Shown one piece after another: positions 16,670 through 26,940 of a stretch of 64,000 bases of DNA (position 1 is its first letter; each line of letters begins with the position of its first letter). The stretch is taken from the NCBI RefSeq assembly GCF_001562425.1, contig NZ_LOED01000005.1:1-64000 (forward strand). Direction: 5' to 3'. The stretch is from Fervidicola ferrireducens. GTDB taxonomy: Bacteria > Bacillota > Thermosediminibacteria > Thermosediminibacterales > Thermosediminibacteraceae. Position numbers and translations under genes: made by a program. A model generated the notes under the pieces. It did no database searches. It was not told where the DNA came from and saw only the letters and a program-made list of their open reading frames with translations.

Positions 16670-17705
16670 ATATTTCGATTTATTGCCGGTGAAAAAGAAG
16701 GAATGCATCGTAACTTTGAAAGAAGGCAATACGCCGCTGGTCAGGGCGTACAATCTGGAGAATCATCTTGGACTTAACTTCGAATTGTACCTGAAATACG
16801 AAGGCGTAAACCCGACGGGTTCTTTTAAAGACAGGGGCATGACGGTGGCGGTTTCTGCTGCTCTGGAAAAAGGTGCTAATGCGGTTATCTGTGCATCCAC
16901 CGGAAATACCTCCGCTTCCGCCGCGGCGTACGCGGCACGGGCCGGCTTAAAATGCGTGGTGCTGATACCGCAAAACGCCATTGCCCTGGGAAAGCTTGCG
17001 CAAGCCATAGCTTACGGGGCCAAGGTGGTGGCCGTGGAAGGGAATTTTGACGATGCTCTGAAAATGGTGAGGGAATTTTCCGAGAAGCATCCGGTGACCC
17101 TGGTCAATTCCATAAACCCCAACCGCATAGAAGGTCAGAAAACGGCGGCTTTCGAAATATGCGACGAATTTTCCGCTGCCCCCGACTACCTTGCGATTCC
17201 CGTCGGAAATGCAGGGAACATCACGGCATACTGGAAAGGTTTTAGAGAATATCATTCCCTTGGGAAGATATCAAAGCTGCCGAAGATGCTAGGATTTCAG
17301 GCGGCGGGGGCTGCGCCGATAGTGGAGGGAAGGGTGATAGAAAATCCGAAGACCATAGCAACCGCCATAAGAATAGGAAATCCGGCGAGCTGGAAGACAG
17401 CAGAAGCTGCTATAACCGAATCCGGGGGGCTCATAGATAAGGTAACCGACGAAGAAATACTCAATGCCTATCACCTTCTGGCAAAAAAGGAAGGTGTTTT
17501 TGCGGAGCCGGCTTCGGCGGCGTCATTGGCCGGAGTCATAAAGCATTTTAAGATGGGGTATTTTGAGGAAAATTCCAGAGTTGTATGCGTTTTGACCGGA
17601 CACGGCTTGAAAGACCCGGATACTGCGATAAAGACAGGCATTTCTCCTGCTGTCATTCCTCCCAAAATACACGCTTTGGAAAGAGAAATATACGGTGGGG
17701 AGTGA
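16644..17705 (+). CDS. thrC: Threonine synthase
   Basis: This PLP enzyme turns O-phosphohomoserine into threonine. The 353-aa protein shows the fold-type II motif PTGSFKDRGMTVAVSAA with the PLP lysine, CASTGNTSASAAAYAARAGL, the phosphate-binding PVGNAGNITAYWKGF and the C-terminal CVLTGHGLKDPDTA. Its ATG lies inside the hom 3' end with GGAGG about ten bases upstream, so the genes are translationally coupled. An in-frame ATG at 16653 is a possible alternative start. The next gene, thrB, begins right at the thrC stop. Confidence 0.95.
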   Translation: MAYMGIINRYFDLLPVKKKECIVTLKEGNTPLVRAYNLENHLGLNFELYLKYEGVNPTGSFKDRGMTVAVSAALEKGANAVICASTGNTSASAAAYAARAGLKCVVLIPQNAIALGKLAQAIAYGAKVVAVEGNFDDALKMVREFSEKHPVTLVNSINPNRIEGQKTAAFEICDEFSAAPDYLAIPVGNAGNITAYWKGFREYHSLGKISKLPKMLGFQAAGAAPIVEGRVIENPKTIATAIRIGNPASWKTAEAAITESGGLIDKVTDEEILNAYHLLAKKEGVFAEPASAASLAGVIKHFKMGYFEENSRVVCVLTGHGLKDPDTAIKTGISPAVIPPKIHALEREIYGGE

Positions 17706-17710
17706 AGGGC

Positions 17711-18601
17711 TTGGTCAGGGTTAAAGTTCCCGCAAGCATAGCCAATTTCGGTCCCGGTTTTGACTGTATTGGGACGGCGGTGAATTTGTATAACTTCATC
17801 GAGATGGAATTTTCTGACTTCCCCAAAATAGAAGTGTCGGGTGAGGGCCAGGGGAAAATATCCTTGGGTGAAGATAACCTGGTGTACAGAGCGGCCAGCA
17901 CCATTTTAAAAAAAGCGAACATCGAAAAAAAACTTTATATAAGATTAAAAAATGAAATACCGCTTGCGAGGGGATTGGGAAGCAGCGCCGCATGTATTGC
18001 CGGTGGAATGATTGCTGCGAACTTGCTTTTGGGGAGCCCGTTCAACAAGGAAGAAATAATAAATTTTGCCACCGAAATGGAAGGGCATCCGGATAATGTA
18101 GTTGCGGCCATTGTAGGCGGCCTTGCCATATCGGTAAAGGTAAATGACAGGGTTGTTTACAAAAAGTTATCCATGCCGCCTTCCCTGAAAATTGTTGTTG
18201 CAATTCCGGAATTTGAACTTAAGACTGAAAGAGCAAGAGAAGTGATTCCCCAAAAGGTCAGCCTTAAGGATGCGGTGTTCAACATCGGGCGGACGGCGCT
18301 TCTTGTGGCGGGTATATGCGAGGGAGATTTTTCGTTGCTTCAAGTGGCGACTCAGGATGTTCTGCACCAACCCTATCGAAAGTCTCTCGTGCCGGGAATG
18401 GAGGAAATACTGGAAGAAGCACTGGCAATGGGTATGCTTGGTTGCTTTCTGAGCGGCGCGGGGCCTTCGGTGGTGGGACTCGTGCAGGAGGGAAAAGCGA
18501 AGGAAGTGGGCGAATTTATGGTGGGAGTTTTCGAAAAAAAAGGCGTAAAAGCGCGCTATATAATTTTGGATACTTGCAATGAAGGAACGAGCATCGTTTG
18601 A
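17711..18601 (+). CDS. thrB: Homoserine kinase
   Basis: ThrB phosphorylates homoserine with ATP, a GHMP-kinase reaction supplying thrC. The family start VRVKVPASIANFGPGFDCIG, the ATP loop PLARGLGSSAACIAGG, EGHPDNVVAAIVGG and the C-terminal GCFLSGAGPSVVGL are present. The protein is about 296 aa. The start is chosen as TTG at 17711, with GGTGGGG ten bases upstream. An in-frame GTG at 17702 overlaps the thrC stop but lies only one base after that site. Open sequence upstream of it is thrC in another frame. It closes the thrR-hom-thrC-thrB operon. Confidence 0.95.
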   Translation: MVRVKVPASIANFGPGFDCIGTAVNLYNFIEMEFSDFPKIEVSGEGQGKISLGEDNLVYRAASTILKKANIEKKLYIRLKNEIPLARGLGSSAACIAGGMIAANLLLGSPFNKEEIINFATEMEGHPDNVVAAIVGGLAISVKVNDRVVYKKLSMPPSLKIVVAIPEFELKTERAREVIPQKVSLKDAVFNIGRTALLVAGICEGDFSLLQVATQDVLHQPYRKSLVPGMEEILEEALAMGMLGCFLSGAGPSVVGLVQEGKAKEVGEFMVGVFEKKGVKARYIILDTCNEGTSIV

Positions 18602-18651
18602 TTACAGCCCTTATGGTTTGAAAAAGAGTCGGGAATTGTGTTAAAATAATC

Positions 18652-18680
18652 TTGACTCGACGTTTAAATTAATGTATACT
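18652..18680 (+). promoter_or_regulatory. Sigma-A promoter of the second tRNA cluster
   Basis: TTGACT (18652-18657) and TATACT (18675-18680) are separated by exactly 17 bases, 22 bases before the first tRNA. This is a near-consensus strong promoter. Confidence 0.85.
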
Positions 18681-18702
18681 ATACAATGTCCTAAGGCCCT
18701 AG

Positions 18703-18779
18703 CGAGGCATGGCGCAGTTTGGTAGCGCACATGGTTTGGGACCATGGGGTCGGGGGTTCGAGTCCCTCTGCCTCGACCA
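18703..18779 (+). tRNA. tRNA-Pro (TGG anticodon)
   Basis: The acceptor CGAGGCA pairs with TGCCTCG. Anticodon stem CATGG/CCATG holds loop TTTGGGA, so the anticodon is TGG. CCA is encoded. It is first in a cluster of seven. Confidence 0.95.
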
Positions 18780-18784
18780 GGCGG

Positions 18785-18860
18785 GCGGGAATAGCTCAGG
18801 TGGTAGAGCACCAGCCTTCCAAGCTGGGTGCCGCGGGTTCGAGTCCCGTTTCCCGCTCCA
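18785..18860 (+). tRNA. tRNA-Gly (TCC anticodon)
   Basis: The acceptor GCGGGAA pairs with TTCCCGC. The stem CCAGC/GCTGG encloses loop CTTCCAA with anticodon TCC. The discriminator is T, as usual for tRNA-Gly, and CCA is encoded. Confidence 0.95.
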
Positions 18861-18863
18861 CTT

Positions 18864-18940
18864 GCGCCCGTAGCTCAGCAGGACAGAGCAACGGACTTCT
18901 AATCCGTGGGCCAGAGGTTCGAATCCTCTCGGGCGCACCA
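18864..18940 (+). tRNA. tRNA-Arg (TCT anticodon)
   Basis: The acceptor GCGCCCG pairs with CGGGCGC. Stem ACGGA/TCCGT encloses loop CTTCTAA with anticodon TCT for AGA codons. CCA is encoded. Confidence 0.95.
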
Positions 18941-18947
18941 TACGCGT

Positions 18948-19025
18948 GGTGGATATAGTTCAGATGGTTAGAACGCCAGATTGTGGCTCTGGAGGTCGTG
19001 GGTTCGAATCCCACTATCCACCCCA
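18948..19025 (+). tRNA. tRNA-His (GTG anticodon)
   Basis: The acceptor GTGGATA pairs with TATCCAC. The extra G at -1 (18948) faces the discriminator C, the identity mark of tRNA-His. Loop TTGTGGC gives anticodon GTG. CCA is encoded. Confidence 0.95.
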
Positions 19026-19039
19026 ATTATTTTTTTCGC

Positions 19040-19113
19040 TGGGGCGTAGCCAAGAGGTAAGGCACGGGACTTTGGATCCTGCATCGTAGGTTCGAATCCT
19101 ACCGCCCCAGCCA
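19040..19113 (+). tRNA. tRNA-Gln (TTG anticodon)
   Basis: The acceptor TGGGGCG pairs with CGCCCCA. Stem CGGGA/TCCTG encloses loop CTTTGGA with anticodon TTG. The discriminator is G and CCA is encoded. Confidence 0.93.
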
Positions 19114-19118
19114 GATGT

Positions 19119-19194
19119 GGGCCATTAGCTCAGGCGGTAGAGCACCTGACTTTTAATCAGGGTGTCGGAGGTTCGAGTCCTCCATGGCTCACCA
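19119..19194 (+). tRNA. tRNA-Lys (TTT anticodon)
   Basis: The acceptor GGGCCAT pairs with ATGGCTC (one G-T pair). Stem CCTGA/TCAGG encloses loop CTTTTAA with anticodon TTT. CCA is encoded. Confidence 0.95.
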
Positions 19195-19195
19195 T

Positions 19196-19279
19196 GCGGG
19201 CGTGGCGGAACTGGCAGACGCGACGGACTTAGGATCCGTTGGGTTTCCCGTGGAGGTTCAAATCCTCTCGCCCGCACCA
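19196..19279 (+). tRNA. tRNA-Leu (TAG anticodon)
   Basis: This is a class II tRNA of 84 nt with a long variable arm (TGGGTTTCCCGT). The acceptor GCGGGCG pairs with CGCCCGC, and loop CTTAGGA gives anticodon TAG. CCA is encoded. Confidence 0.95.
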
Positions 19280-19298
19280 AAATCTTTCGAAAAAAAGC

Positions 19299-19325
19299 CT
19301 CGGTATTCATGCCGGGGTATTGTTT
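19299..19325 (+). terminator. Weak terminator after the second tRNA cluster
   Basis: CCTCGG pairs with CCGGGG across TATTCATG in the sequence after tRNA-Leu and is followed by a T-rich but interrupted tract (ATTGTTTTATT). Confidence 0.45.
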
Positions 19326-19394
19326 TATTATTTATTTTTTTATGCTATAATAAAATGGCAAAAAAGGTTTAGCGTGTTTGTGAGGAGGAGCATA

Positions 19395-20735
19395 ATGAAA
19401 GTTAATGTGGAAAAAATAGAAAATAATGTGGCGACTTTGAAAATCGAAGTTGAAGCTGGAGAATTTGAAAAGGCCATAGAGCAGTCCTACCGGAAAAATG
19501 TAAAGAGGTTCAACATCCCCGGTTTCAGGCGGGGCAAGGCTCCCAGGAGCCTTATAGAGAGGTATTACGGTCCGGAAGTTTTCTATGAAGATGCGGCGGA
19601 AATCGTGCTTTCCGAAGCTTATAAGAAAGTAGTAGAGGAAAACAGTTTAGAGCCGGTGGATCACCCGCATTTTGACATAGACAAAATAGGAAAGGATATC
19701 GGCATCGTCGCTACCGCCAAAGTGACGGTAAAACCCGAAGTAAAGTTGGGACAGTACAAGGGTTTAGAAGTGGAAAAAATGGTGTACAATGTTACCGAGG
19801 AGGATGTGGAAAAAGAACTCAAAGATTTACAGGAGAAAAATGCGAGACTCGTATCCGTAGAACGGCCTGCACAAAAGGGCGATGTGGTGGTGGTTGACCT
19901 CGAGGGTTTCGCAAACGGGGAACCTTTAAAGGATGCGAAGGTCCAAAATTACCCCCTGGAGCTAGGTTCGAAGATCCTGGTGGAGGATTTGGAAGAGAAG
20001 ATAATCGGAATGAAGCCTGGTGAGACCAAAGAGGTTGCGGTTACATATCCTGCTGAACATCCCAACAAGGACCTGGCGGGAAAGGAAGTGCTCTTTAAAG
20101 TTTCGCTGAAAGAAGTGAAGGAAAAAGAACTTCCGCAGCTGGATGATGAGTTTGCGAAGGACGTAAGTGAATTTGAAACCTTGGAGGAATTAAAGCAGGA
20201 TATTAAGAATAGATTGGAAGAAAGGGCAAAATCGCTTTCCGAAAGCTCTCTGAGAGGAGCTATTCTCAAAAAAGTGGTGGAACAGGCAGAGGTCGATATT
20301 CCGCAGGTAATGGTAGATAGAGAGATAGAGAGGTTAATTATGGATTTTGCCTTCCAGCTCAGGTTAAGAGGATTGGATTTAAAACAGTATCTGGAGATTT
20401 CCAAGCTTTCGCCTGAAGAGTTCAAAGGGAGGTTCCAGGAAAGGGCCTACAACAACGTAAAGACGTCGCTGGTCCTGGAGGCTTTGGCCAAAGCAGAAAA
20501 TATAGAAGTCACCGAAGAAGAGGTGGACGAAGAGCTGGCCAAGTACGCCGAAGCAGCTCATAAGTCTTTGGCGGAATATAAAAAGAATCTGAAGGAAGAA
20601 GACTTAGAGCACATAAAAGACCACATACTCACGAGGAAAATATTCGACTTTTTGATATCCCAGGCGAAGGTCAACGAAAAAGTCGTGGAGAACTTTTCCC
20701 AAGGCGAAGGCGAGGGTGAAGAAGAACAAGCTTGA
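19395..20735 (+). CDS. tig: Trigger factor chaperone
   Basis: Trigger factor binds ribosomes and helps nascent chains fold; it is also a peptidyl-prolyl isomerase. The 446-aa protein has the ribosome-binding motif FNIPGFRRGKAPRSLIERYYG at about residues 37-57. An FKBP-type domain covers about 150-245 (KGDVVVVDLEGFANGE), and a long helical C-terminal substrate arm follows, ending in an acidic tail. The ATG at 19395 has GGAGGAG just upstream. The frame extends back to 19239, but only through tRNA-Leu. The clpP gene follows after 17 bases. The tig-clpP-clpX order is conserved in Firmicutes and links folding to proteolysis. Confidence 0.97.
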   Translation: MKVNVEKIENNVATLKIEVEAGEFEKAIEQSYRKNVKRFNIPGFRRGKAPRSLIERYYGPEVFYEDAAEIVLSEAYKKVVEENSLEPVDHPHFDIDKIGKDIGIVATAKVTVKPEVKLGQYKGLEVEKMVYNVTEEDVEKELKDLQEKNARLVSVERPAQKGDVVVVDLEGFANGEPLKDAKVQNYPLELGSKILVEDLEEKIIGMKPGETKEVAVTYPAEHPNKDLAGKEVLFKVSLKEVKEKELPQLDDEFAKDVSEFETLEELKQDIKNRLEERAKSLSESSLRGAILKKVVEQAEVDIPQVMVDREIERLIMDFAFQLRLRGLDLKQYLEISKLSPEEFKGRFQERAYNNVKTSLVLEALAKAENIEVTEEEVDEELAKYAEAAHKSLAEYKKNLKEEDLEHIKDHILTRKIFDFLISQAKVNEKVVENFSQGEGEGEEEQA

Positions 20736-20752
20736 TAAGGAGGGGCTAATTG

Positions 20753-21355
20753 ATGAATCTCGTACCTATAGTGATCGAGCAGACAAATCGTGGGGAGAGG
20801 GCTTACGATATATATTCAAGGCTGCTCAAAGACAGGATAGTATTCATAGGAACTCCCATTGACGATACGGTGGCAAGCCTTGTAATAGCTCAGCTATTGT
20901 TTTTGGAATCGGAAGACCCGGACAAGGACATCTACCTTTACATCAACTCTCCGGGCGGTTCCGTGACGGCAGGCCTTGCCATATACGACACCATGCAGTA
21001 CATCAAGCCGGATGTGGCCACCATTTGTATCGGCATGGCAGCCAGCATGGGTGCGGTGCTCCTTGCGGGAGGGGCTGAAGGCAAGCGCTATGCTCTCCCG
21101 AATTCCAGGATAATGATACACCAGCCGTGGGGAGGCGTTCAGGGCAAGGCCCTGGATATCGAGACCCAGGCTAAGGAAATATTGAGGTTGCGGGAGGTAC
21201 TAAACGATATCCTGGTAAAGCACACCAAACAGCCGTTGGACAAAATCGAGCGGGACACGGAAAGGGACTTTTTCATGTCGGCCTTGGAAGCGAAAGAATA
21301 CGGGCTCATCGATGAGGTGATATACAAACGGGTGAAAGCCGAAGAAAAGAGGTGA
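20753..21355 (+). CDS. clpP: ATP-dependent Clp protease proteolytic subunit
   Basis: ClpP forms the tetradecameric serine-protease barrel fed by ClpX. The 200-aa protein has the catalytic Ser in [11 protein letters not shown], the His in [13 protein letters not shown] and the Asp in [29 protein letters not shown] forms the oxyanion region. The ATG at 20753 has AAGGAGG eight bases upstream; a TTG at 20750 is in frame but less likely. The clpX gene starts four bases after its stop. Confidence 0.97.
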   Translation: MNLVPIVIEQTNRGERAYDIYSRLLKDRIVFIGTPIDDTVASLVIAQLLFLESEDPDKDIYLYINSPGGSVTAGLAIYDTMQYIKPDVATICIGMAASMGAVLLAGGAEGKRYALPNSRIMIHQPWGGVQGKALDIETQAKEILRLREVLNDILVKHTKQPLDKIERDTERDFFMSALEAKEYGLIDEVIYKRVKAEEKR

Positions 21356-21359
21356 TATC

Positions 21360-22625
21360 ATGTTTAAATTCAACGACGAAAAAGGCCAGCTGAAATGCTC
21401 CTTCTGCGGCAAAACCCAAGACCAGGTGAGAAAGCTGGTTGCAGGCCCCGGCGTTTATATATGCGACGAGTGCATTGAGCTTTGCAACGAGATAATAGAG
21501 GAAGAATTCAGCGAAGAGGCCGAGATGGATTTTACCGATATACCGAAACCCCGGGAAATAAAGGAAATTTTGGACCAGTACGTCATCGGTCAGGAGCAGG
21601 CCAAAAAGATACTTTCGGTTGCGGTGTACAACCACTATAAGCGCATCAATTCCAATGTGAAATCCGATGATGTGGAACTCCAAAAGAGCAACATAATAAT
21701 GCTGGGGCCGACAGGTAGCGGCAAGACCTTGCTGGCCCAGACCCTTGCAAAAATTTTGAATGTGCCCTTTGCTATCGCTGATGCCACCTCCCTGACTGAG
21801 GCCGGTTACGTCGGTGAAGACGTGGAGAATATACTCTTGAAATTGATTCAGGCTGCCGATTACGATGTGGAAAAGGCTGAAAAGGGCATAGTGTATATCG
21901 ACGAAATAGACAAGATTGCAAGGAAGTCCGAAAATCCATCGATAACCAGAGACGTATCCGGAGAAGGAGTGCAGCAGGCGCTTTTGAAAATCCTAGAAGG
22001 CACCATAGCCAGCGTGCCGCCTCAGGGGGGACGCAAGCACCCGCACCAGGAATTTATCCAGATAGATACAACCAACATCCTGTTCATCTGCGGCGGCGCC
22101 TTCGAGGGAATAGAAAAAATTATAGCCAACCGGATAGGTAAAAAATCAATAGGCTTTGGCGCCGAGATACGAAGCAAGGAAGAAAAAAACGTAGGTGAAC
22201 TCCTGAAGCAAATAATGCCGGAAGACCTTCTGAAATTCGGAATGATACCGGAGTTTGTGGGAAGGGTTCCTATAATAGTAACGTTGGATGCCCTTGATGA
22301 ACAGGCACTCATAAGGATCTTGAAAGAGCCGAAAAATGCACTTGTAAAACAATATCAGAAATTGTTTGAAATGGACAACGTGCAGCTTGAATTTACCGAT
22401 GAGGCCTTGCAGGTCATCGCCCAGGAAGCTTTGCGGCGAAAGACCGGAGCCAGGGGCTTAAGGGCGATACTGGAAGAAGTGATGATGGACGTAATGTACG
22501 AGATACCTTCGAGAAACGACATCACGAAGTGCGTAATAACCAAAGACGTGGTGTTGAAGCGTGAAGAACCGATTATTGTAACTTCCGACAGGAAAAAGAC
22601 GAAGAAAAAGGAAGTGACGGCTTGA
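21360..22625 (+). CDS. clpX: ATP-dependent Clp protease ATP-binding subunit ClpX
   Basis: ClpX is the hexameric AAA+ unfoldase that delivers substrates to ClpP. The 421-aa protein starts with the zinc-binding domain ([14 protein letters not shown], then CDECIELC). Walker A is [15 protein letters not shown], Walker B is [10 protein letters not shown], and the RKH pore loop lies in GGRKHPHQE. Sensor 2 is in [13 protein letters not shown]. Gene order and spacing show co-transcription with clpP. A strong terminator follows immediately. Confidence 0.97.
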   Translation: MFKFNDEKGQLKCSFCGKTQDQVRKLVAGPGVYICDECIELCNEIIEEEFSEEAEMDFTDIPKPREIKEILDQYVIGQEQAKKILSVAVYNHYKRINSNVKSDDVELQKSNIIMLGPTGSGKTLLAQTLAKILNVPFAIADATSLTEAGYVGEDVENILLKLIQAADYDVEKAEKGIVYIDEIDKIARKSENPSITRDVSGEGVQQALLKILEGTIASVPPQGGRKHPHQEFIQIDTTNILFICGGAFEGIEKIIANRIGKKSIGFGAEIRSKEEKNVGELLKQIMPEDLLKFGMIPEFVGRVPIIVTLDALDEQALIRILKEPKNALVKQYQKLFEMDNVQLEFTDEALQVIAQEALRRKTGARGLRAILEEVMMDVMYEIPSRNDITKCVITKDVVLKREEPIIVTSDRKKTKKKEVTA

Positions 22626-22628
22626 GGT

Positions 22629-22658
22629 AAAAAGTGCAGCGTTTTGCTGCACTTTTTT
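22629..22658 (+). terminator. Terminator of the tig-clpP-clpX operon
   Basis: AAAAGTGCAGC and GCTGCACTTTT pair around GTTTT, directly after the clpX stop, with six Ts in the right arm and tail. Confidence 0.9.
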
Positions 22659-22731
22659 ACTTCCCTTTCCAGGATAAATTGAAGGCTTGCGGTAATAATA
22701 AAAAAAGCCGAAGCTGGAAAGGGGGGACATT

Positions 22732-24399
22732 TTGAACGTGACGGTAAATATTTTGAGCTTGATCCAGATAGCCTTGGCCATCGTTGTAGGGCTTTACTTT
22801 ATAAATCTGATGAAAAACCAGCAGGGAAGCAGGATGGTGGTGGACCGGGAGTCGAAAAAGGAATTGGAAAAATTGAGGAAAATGAGGGAGATATCCCTTA
22901 CGGAACCGCTGACGGAGAAGACGCGCCCCACTAAGTTCGAGGATATAATCGGTCAGGAGGAGGGACTTAAGGCCCTGCGAGCGGCCCTGTGCGGACCTAA
23001 TCCCCAGCACGTAATAATTTACGGCCCTCCGGGCATAGGGAAAACCGCCGCGGCCCGTTTGGTTCTGGAAGAAGCCAAAAGGACGCCGGGCTCCCCTTTT
23101 GGGCCCGATGCCAAATTTGTAGAAGTTGACGCTACCATAGCGAGGTTCGATGAAAGGGGGATAGCCGACCCTCTCATCGGCTCGGTGCACGACCCCATAT
23201 ACCAGGGGGCCGGTCCTCTAGGCATAGCCGGGATACCACAACCCAAGCCCGGAGCGGTGACCAAAGCTCACGGCGGGGTGCTTTTTATAGATGAAATAGG
23301 GGAATTGCATCCGGTGCAGATGAATAAACTTTTAAAGGTATTGGAAGATAGAAAGGTTTTTTTGGAGAGTGCTTATTACAACAGCGAAGACCCCAACATA
23401 CCCCTTTATATTCACGAGATTTTTCAAAAGGGGTTGCCGGCGGATTTCAGGCTGATAGGTGCTACTACCAGAACGCCTCAGGAAATCCCCCCGGCCATTC
23501 GTTCCCGCTGCGTGGAGATTTTTTTTAAGCCCCTCAGTCCGGAAGATATCGGGAAGATTGCAAGAAATGCGGCCTCCAAAATTTCCTTCGATATCGAAGA
23601 AAGGGCTGTAGAGACGATAAAAAAATACGCCACAAACGGACGGGAAGCGGTCAACATACTGCAAATGGCAGCGGGGCTCGCGCAGATAGAAAAAAGAAAA
23701 AAGATAGAGGCCAAGGATGTGGAGTGGGTGGTAAACAGCGGCCAGTATTCGCCGCGTCCGGAAAAGAGGGTGCACTCCTGTCCACAGGTAGGATGTGCTA
23801 ACGGCCTTGCTGTTTACGGTCCCAACATGGGTACTCTGATGGAAATAGAAGCCATAGCAATACCCGTGGAGAAAGGGAAGGGCAAGCTCACTGTAACGGG
23901 AATTATGGAAGAAGAGGAAATGGGAGGAGAAACGCACAAGCTGAGGCGAAAGGCTACCGCAAGAGGAGCCGTGGATAACTGTCTGACTGTACTTAAAAAG
24001 TATCTCGGATTGAGGCCGGAAGATTTCGACATACACATCAACTTTCCGGGAGGTACTCCCATAGACGGGCCGTCGGCCGGAATTACGGTAGCCACGGCCA
24101 TATACTCAGCCATAACCAATATTCCAGTGAATAATTTGGTGGCTATGACAGGAGAGCTGTCCATCCGGGGTTATGTAAAGCCGGTAGGTGGAATCGTGGC
24201 GAAAATAGAAGCTGCAAAGAGGGCTGGTGCGACGACTGTAATAATACCCAGGGAAAATTGGCAGGACCTTTTTAAAACTTGGGATGTGAGGATTTTAGCC
24301 GTGGACAGGATAGAAGAAGTGATAGAATATGCCCTGGTGAATTCGGAAGAAGAGCCGAAGAATGACAAAAAAATGGCCTTTGCGTTCGGAAGGAATTAA
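22732..24399 (+). CDS. lonB: Membrane-anchored ATP-dependent protease LonB
   Basis: LonB is a Lon-type AAA+ protease. In Bacillus a related protein works in the forespore. The 555-aa protein lacks the Lon N-domain and has instead one N-terminal membrane segment ([18 protein letters not shown]). Walker A is [13 protein letters not shown], Walker B is [10 protein letters not shown], and the C-terminal Lon catalytic domain has Ser in [10 protein letters not shown] and Lys in [14 protein letters not shown]. The start is TTG at 22732 after AAAGGGGGG. The full-length lon gene follows after 70 bases. Confidence 0.93.
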   Translation: MNVTVNILSLIQIALAIVVGLYFINLMKNQQGSRMVVDRESKKELEKLRKMREISLTEPLTEKTRPTKFEDIIGQEEGLKALRAALCGPNPQHVIIYGPPGIGKTAAARLVLEEAKRTPGSPFGPDAKFVEVDATIARFDERGIADPLIGSVHDPIYQGAGPLGIAGIPQPKPGAVTKAHGGVLFIDEIGELHPVQMNKLLKVLEDRKVFLESAYYNSEDPNIPLYIHEIFQKGLPADFRLIGATTRTPQEIPPAIRSRCVEIFFKPLSPEDIGKIARNAASKISFDIEERAVETIKKYATNGREAVNILQMAAGLAQIEKRKKIEAKDVEWVVNSGQYSPRPEKRVHSCPQVGCANGLAVYGPNMGTLMEIEAIAIPVEKGKGKLTVTGIMEEEEMGGETHKLRRKATARGAVDNCLTVLKKYLGLRPEDFDIHINFPGGTPIDGPSAGITVATAIYSAITNIPVNNLVAMTGELSIRGYVKPVGGIVAKIEAAKRAGATTVIIPRENWQDLFKTWDVRILAVDRIEEVIEYALVNSEEEPKNDKKMAFAFGRN

Positions 24400-24469
24400 A
24401 AAGATTTTATCGAATAAAAAGTTAGGAGGAATATAATCCAATTATGTGAAAAATGCAGGGGGAAATTTT

Positions 24470-26857
24470 GTGAAAAGGGAAAAGAACATACGAATCTTGC
24501 CGCTTCTGCCCCTTAGAGGCCTTCTGGTTTTCCCGAAAATGATACTTCATTTCGACGTTGGCAGGGACAAGTCCATCGAAGCCCTGGAAGAAGCTATGGT
24601 GGCCGACGAAAAAATTCTCCTTGTCGCCCAGAAAGATGCGAGAGTGGATTTCCCTGTGCCGGAAGACATATATGCGACAGGGACGGTGGCCAAGATAAAG
24701 CAGCTTTTGAAAATGCCGGGAGATACCATAAGGGTGATGGTGGAAGGACTCAACCGGGCCCGGATAGAAGAATATATAAAGACCGAACCCTTTTTCAAAG
24801 TCAGGGTTACCGAAATATTGGAAGATGATATGGAAATTAGCCCGGAAGAAGAAGCTCTCATGCGAAGCACGATGAACCTTTTTGAAAATTACGCCGAATT
24901 AAACCATAAGGTGAGTCCGGAGGCCTTGATTTCTATAGGTAATCTAAAAAGCCCCGGCCGTTTTGCCGATGCCGTAGCATCTCACCTCAATCTGAAAATC
25001 GAAGACAAGCAAAAGATATTAGAAACATTAGATGTAAAAGAGAGGCTCAGAATCCTATTCGAGATTCTCACAAGGGAGATAGAAATCCTTGAGCTAGAAA
25101 AAAAGATAAATAACCGGGTGAAAAAACAGCTGGAAAAATCTCAGAAAGAATTTTACCTCAGAGAACAGATAAAAGCCATACAGCAGGAACTAGGGGAGCA
25201 GGACGAAAAGACGCAGGAAGCCAACGAGTATCGAAAAAAGATAAAGGCCTTAAATCTTCCGGATGACCTTGAGCAAAAGGTATTGAAGGAAGTGGAAAGA
25301 TTTGAGAGGACTCCCCCGGTGTCGGCGGAAGTGGCGGTCATAAGAAATTATCTGGACTGGATTGTCGCCCTTCCCTGGAACAACTTTACAGAGGATGTCT
25401 TGGATGTCAAATCGGCGCAAAAAGTTTTGAACGAGGGCCACTACGGGCTTGAAAAGGTGAAGGAGCGAATTCTGGAATTTCTTGCGGTAAGAAAGCTCGC
25501 GGGAGCCATGAAATCGCCCATACTTTGCCTTGTGGGCCCTCCGGGGGTGGGCAAGACGTCCCTCGCCAAATCCATCGCGAGGGCCATGGGAAGGAAATTC
25601 GTAAGGGTGTCGCTCGGTGGAGTCAGGGATGAAGCAGAAATCCGCGGACACAGGAGAACTTATGTGGGGGCGCTTCCGGGCAGGATAATTCAAGGGATGA
25701 GACAGGCGGGAACCAAAAACCCCGTGTTCCTGCTCGATGAAGTCGATAAGATGAGCTCGGACTTTAGGGGAGACCCGACCGCCGCTTTGCTGGAAGTGCT
25801 TGACCCCGAGCAAAATCACAGCTTTTCCGACCACTACATAGAACTTCCTTTCGACCTTTCGAAAGTTTTGTTTATAGCGACCGCCAATACTCTGTTTAAC
25901 ATTCCGAGACCCCTGCTCGACCGCATGGAAGTCATATCGATTCCGGGATATACAGAGTACGAGAAACTTCAAATAGCGAAGTTCCATTTAATCCCCCGGC
26001 AGATCGAAGAACACGGTCTAAGTGCCGAGAATCTGGTGTTTTCCGATGAAGCCGTGATACACATCATCCGCAACTATACGCGAGAAGCCGGCGTGAGAAA
26101 TTTAGAGCGGGAAATAGCCGGTATTTGCCGTAAAGTGGCCAGGTCAGTGGTGGAAGGAGAAAAAAGGTCGGTGGATGTGGACGTCGCGATGGTCGAAAAG
26201 TTTCTGGGGACGCCCAGGTTCCGCTATGGAGTTATCGAGGAAACCGACCAGGTAGGGGTGGCGACCGGCCTTGCCTGGACGGAAATGGGGGGCGACATAC
26301 TGAGCGTCGAAGCCACGGTCATGAAGGGAAAGGGAAAGCTGATACTTACCGGCAAGCTCGGAGATATCATGCAGGAATCGGCCCACGCGGGATACACCTA
26401 CGTCAGGTCCAAGGCGGCTGAGTTGGGGATAGATGAGGATTTCCATGAAAAGTACGACGTTCACATTCATGTGCCCGAAGGAGCCATACCGAAAGATGGT
26501 CCTTCTGCGGGAATAACCATGGCTTGTGCCTTAATTTCCGCCCTTTCCGGACGTCCTGTGGACAGGACGGTGGCCATGACGGGAGAAATAACGCTGAGGG
26601 GGAGGGTTTTGCCGGTCGGGGGAATAAAAGAAAAGGTACTGGCAGCCCACCGCGCGGGTATCAAGACCGTAATACTTCCCGAGGAAAATATAAAGGACCT
26701 AGAAGAAGTGCCTCAAAACGTAAAGGAAGACCTTTGCTTTGTCTTTGTGAAGACTATGGACGAGGTTATAAAGAGAGCGATAAAACCCATGGGCGATGGC
26801 ATCCCCCCGATGCGAGAAAGTGCGGAAAAAGCAGACGGCCTTTTTATTTCTCAGTAA
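24470..26857 (+). CDS. lon: ATP-dependent protease Lon (LonA)
   Basis: Lon degrades misfolded and short-lived regulatory proteins in the cytoplasm. The 795-aa protein has the N-terminal substrate domain beginning [20 protein letters not shown]. The AAA+ module has [20 protein letters not shown] and [11 protein letters not shown], and the protease domain has Ser in [12 protein letters not shown] and Lys in [17 protein letters not shown] at 24470 is chosen because GGGGG lies about eight bases upstream and the protein then begins [12 protein letters not shown]. The GTG at 24446 lies too far from its GGAGG. No CIRCE or CtsR-like box is obvious upstream. Confidence 0.95.
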   Translation: MKREKNIRILPLLPLRGLLVFPKMILHFDVGRDKSIEALEEAMVADEKILLVAQKDARVDFPVPEDIYATGTVAKIKQLLKMPGDTIRVMVEGLNRARIEEYIKTEPFFKVRVTEILEDDMEISPEEEALMRSTMNLFENYAELNHKVSPEALISIGNLKSPGRFADAVASHLNLKIEDKQKILETLDVKERLRILFEILTREIEILELEKKINNRVKKQLEKSQKEFYLREQIKAIQQELGEQDEKTQEANEYRKKIKALNLPDDLEQKVLKEVERFERTPPVSAEVAVIRNYLDWIVALPWNNFTEDVLDVKSAQKVLNEGHYGLEKVKERILEFLAVRKLAGAMKSPILCLVGPPGVGKTSLAKSIARAMGRKFVRVSLGGVRDEAEIRGHRRTYVGALPGRIIQGMRQAGTKNPVFLLDEVDKMSSDFRGDPTAALLEVLDPEQNHSFSDHYIELPFDLSKVLFIATANTLFNIPRPLLDRMEVISIPGYTEYEKLQIAKFHLIPRQIEEHGLSAENLVFSDEAVIHIIRNYTREAGVRNLEREIAGICRKVARSVVEGEKRSVDVDVAMVEKFLGTPRFRYGVIEETDQVGVATGLAWTEMGGDILSVEATVMKGKGKLILTGKLGDIMQESAHAGYTYVRSKAAELGIDEDFHEKYDVHIHVPEGAIPKDGPSAGITMACALISALSGRPVDRTVAMTGEITLRGRVLPVGGIKEKVLAAHRAGIKTVILPEENIKDLEEVPQNVKEDLCFVFVKTMDEVIKRAIKPMGDGIPPMRESAEKADGLFISQ

Positions 26858-26870
26858 GACATTGTATTTG

Positions 26871-26900
26871 TTGCTGAAAGTTTTATATTCATAGTATAAT
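26871..26900 (+). promoter_or_regulatory. Promoter before the Usp-like gene
   Basis: TTGCTG (26871-26876) and a perfect TATAAT (26895-26900) are 18 bases apart, about 40 bases before the chosen start. Confidence 0.6.
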
Positions 26901-26940
26901 AAAGATGGAGATGATAACACAGAACGAAAGGGGTTTACCC

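Noticed and set aside
18699-19350. Several 60-80 aa frames across the second tRNA cluster
   Set aside because: They cover seven well-formed tRNAs and show tRNA-derived peptide repeats, not protein families.
23332-24036. 234-aa minus-strand frame inside lonB
   Set aside because: Shadow of an intact AAA+ protease gene, without start signals.
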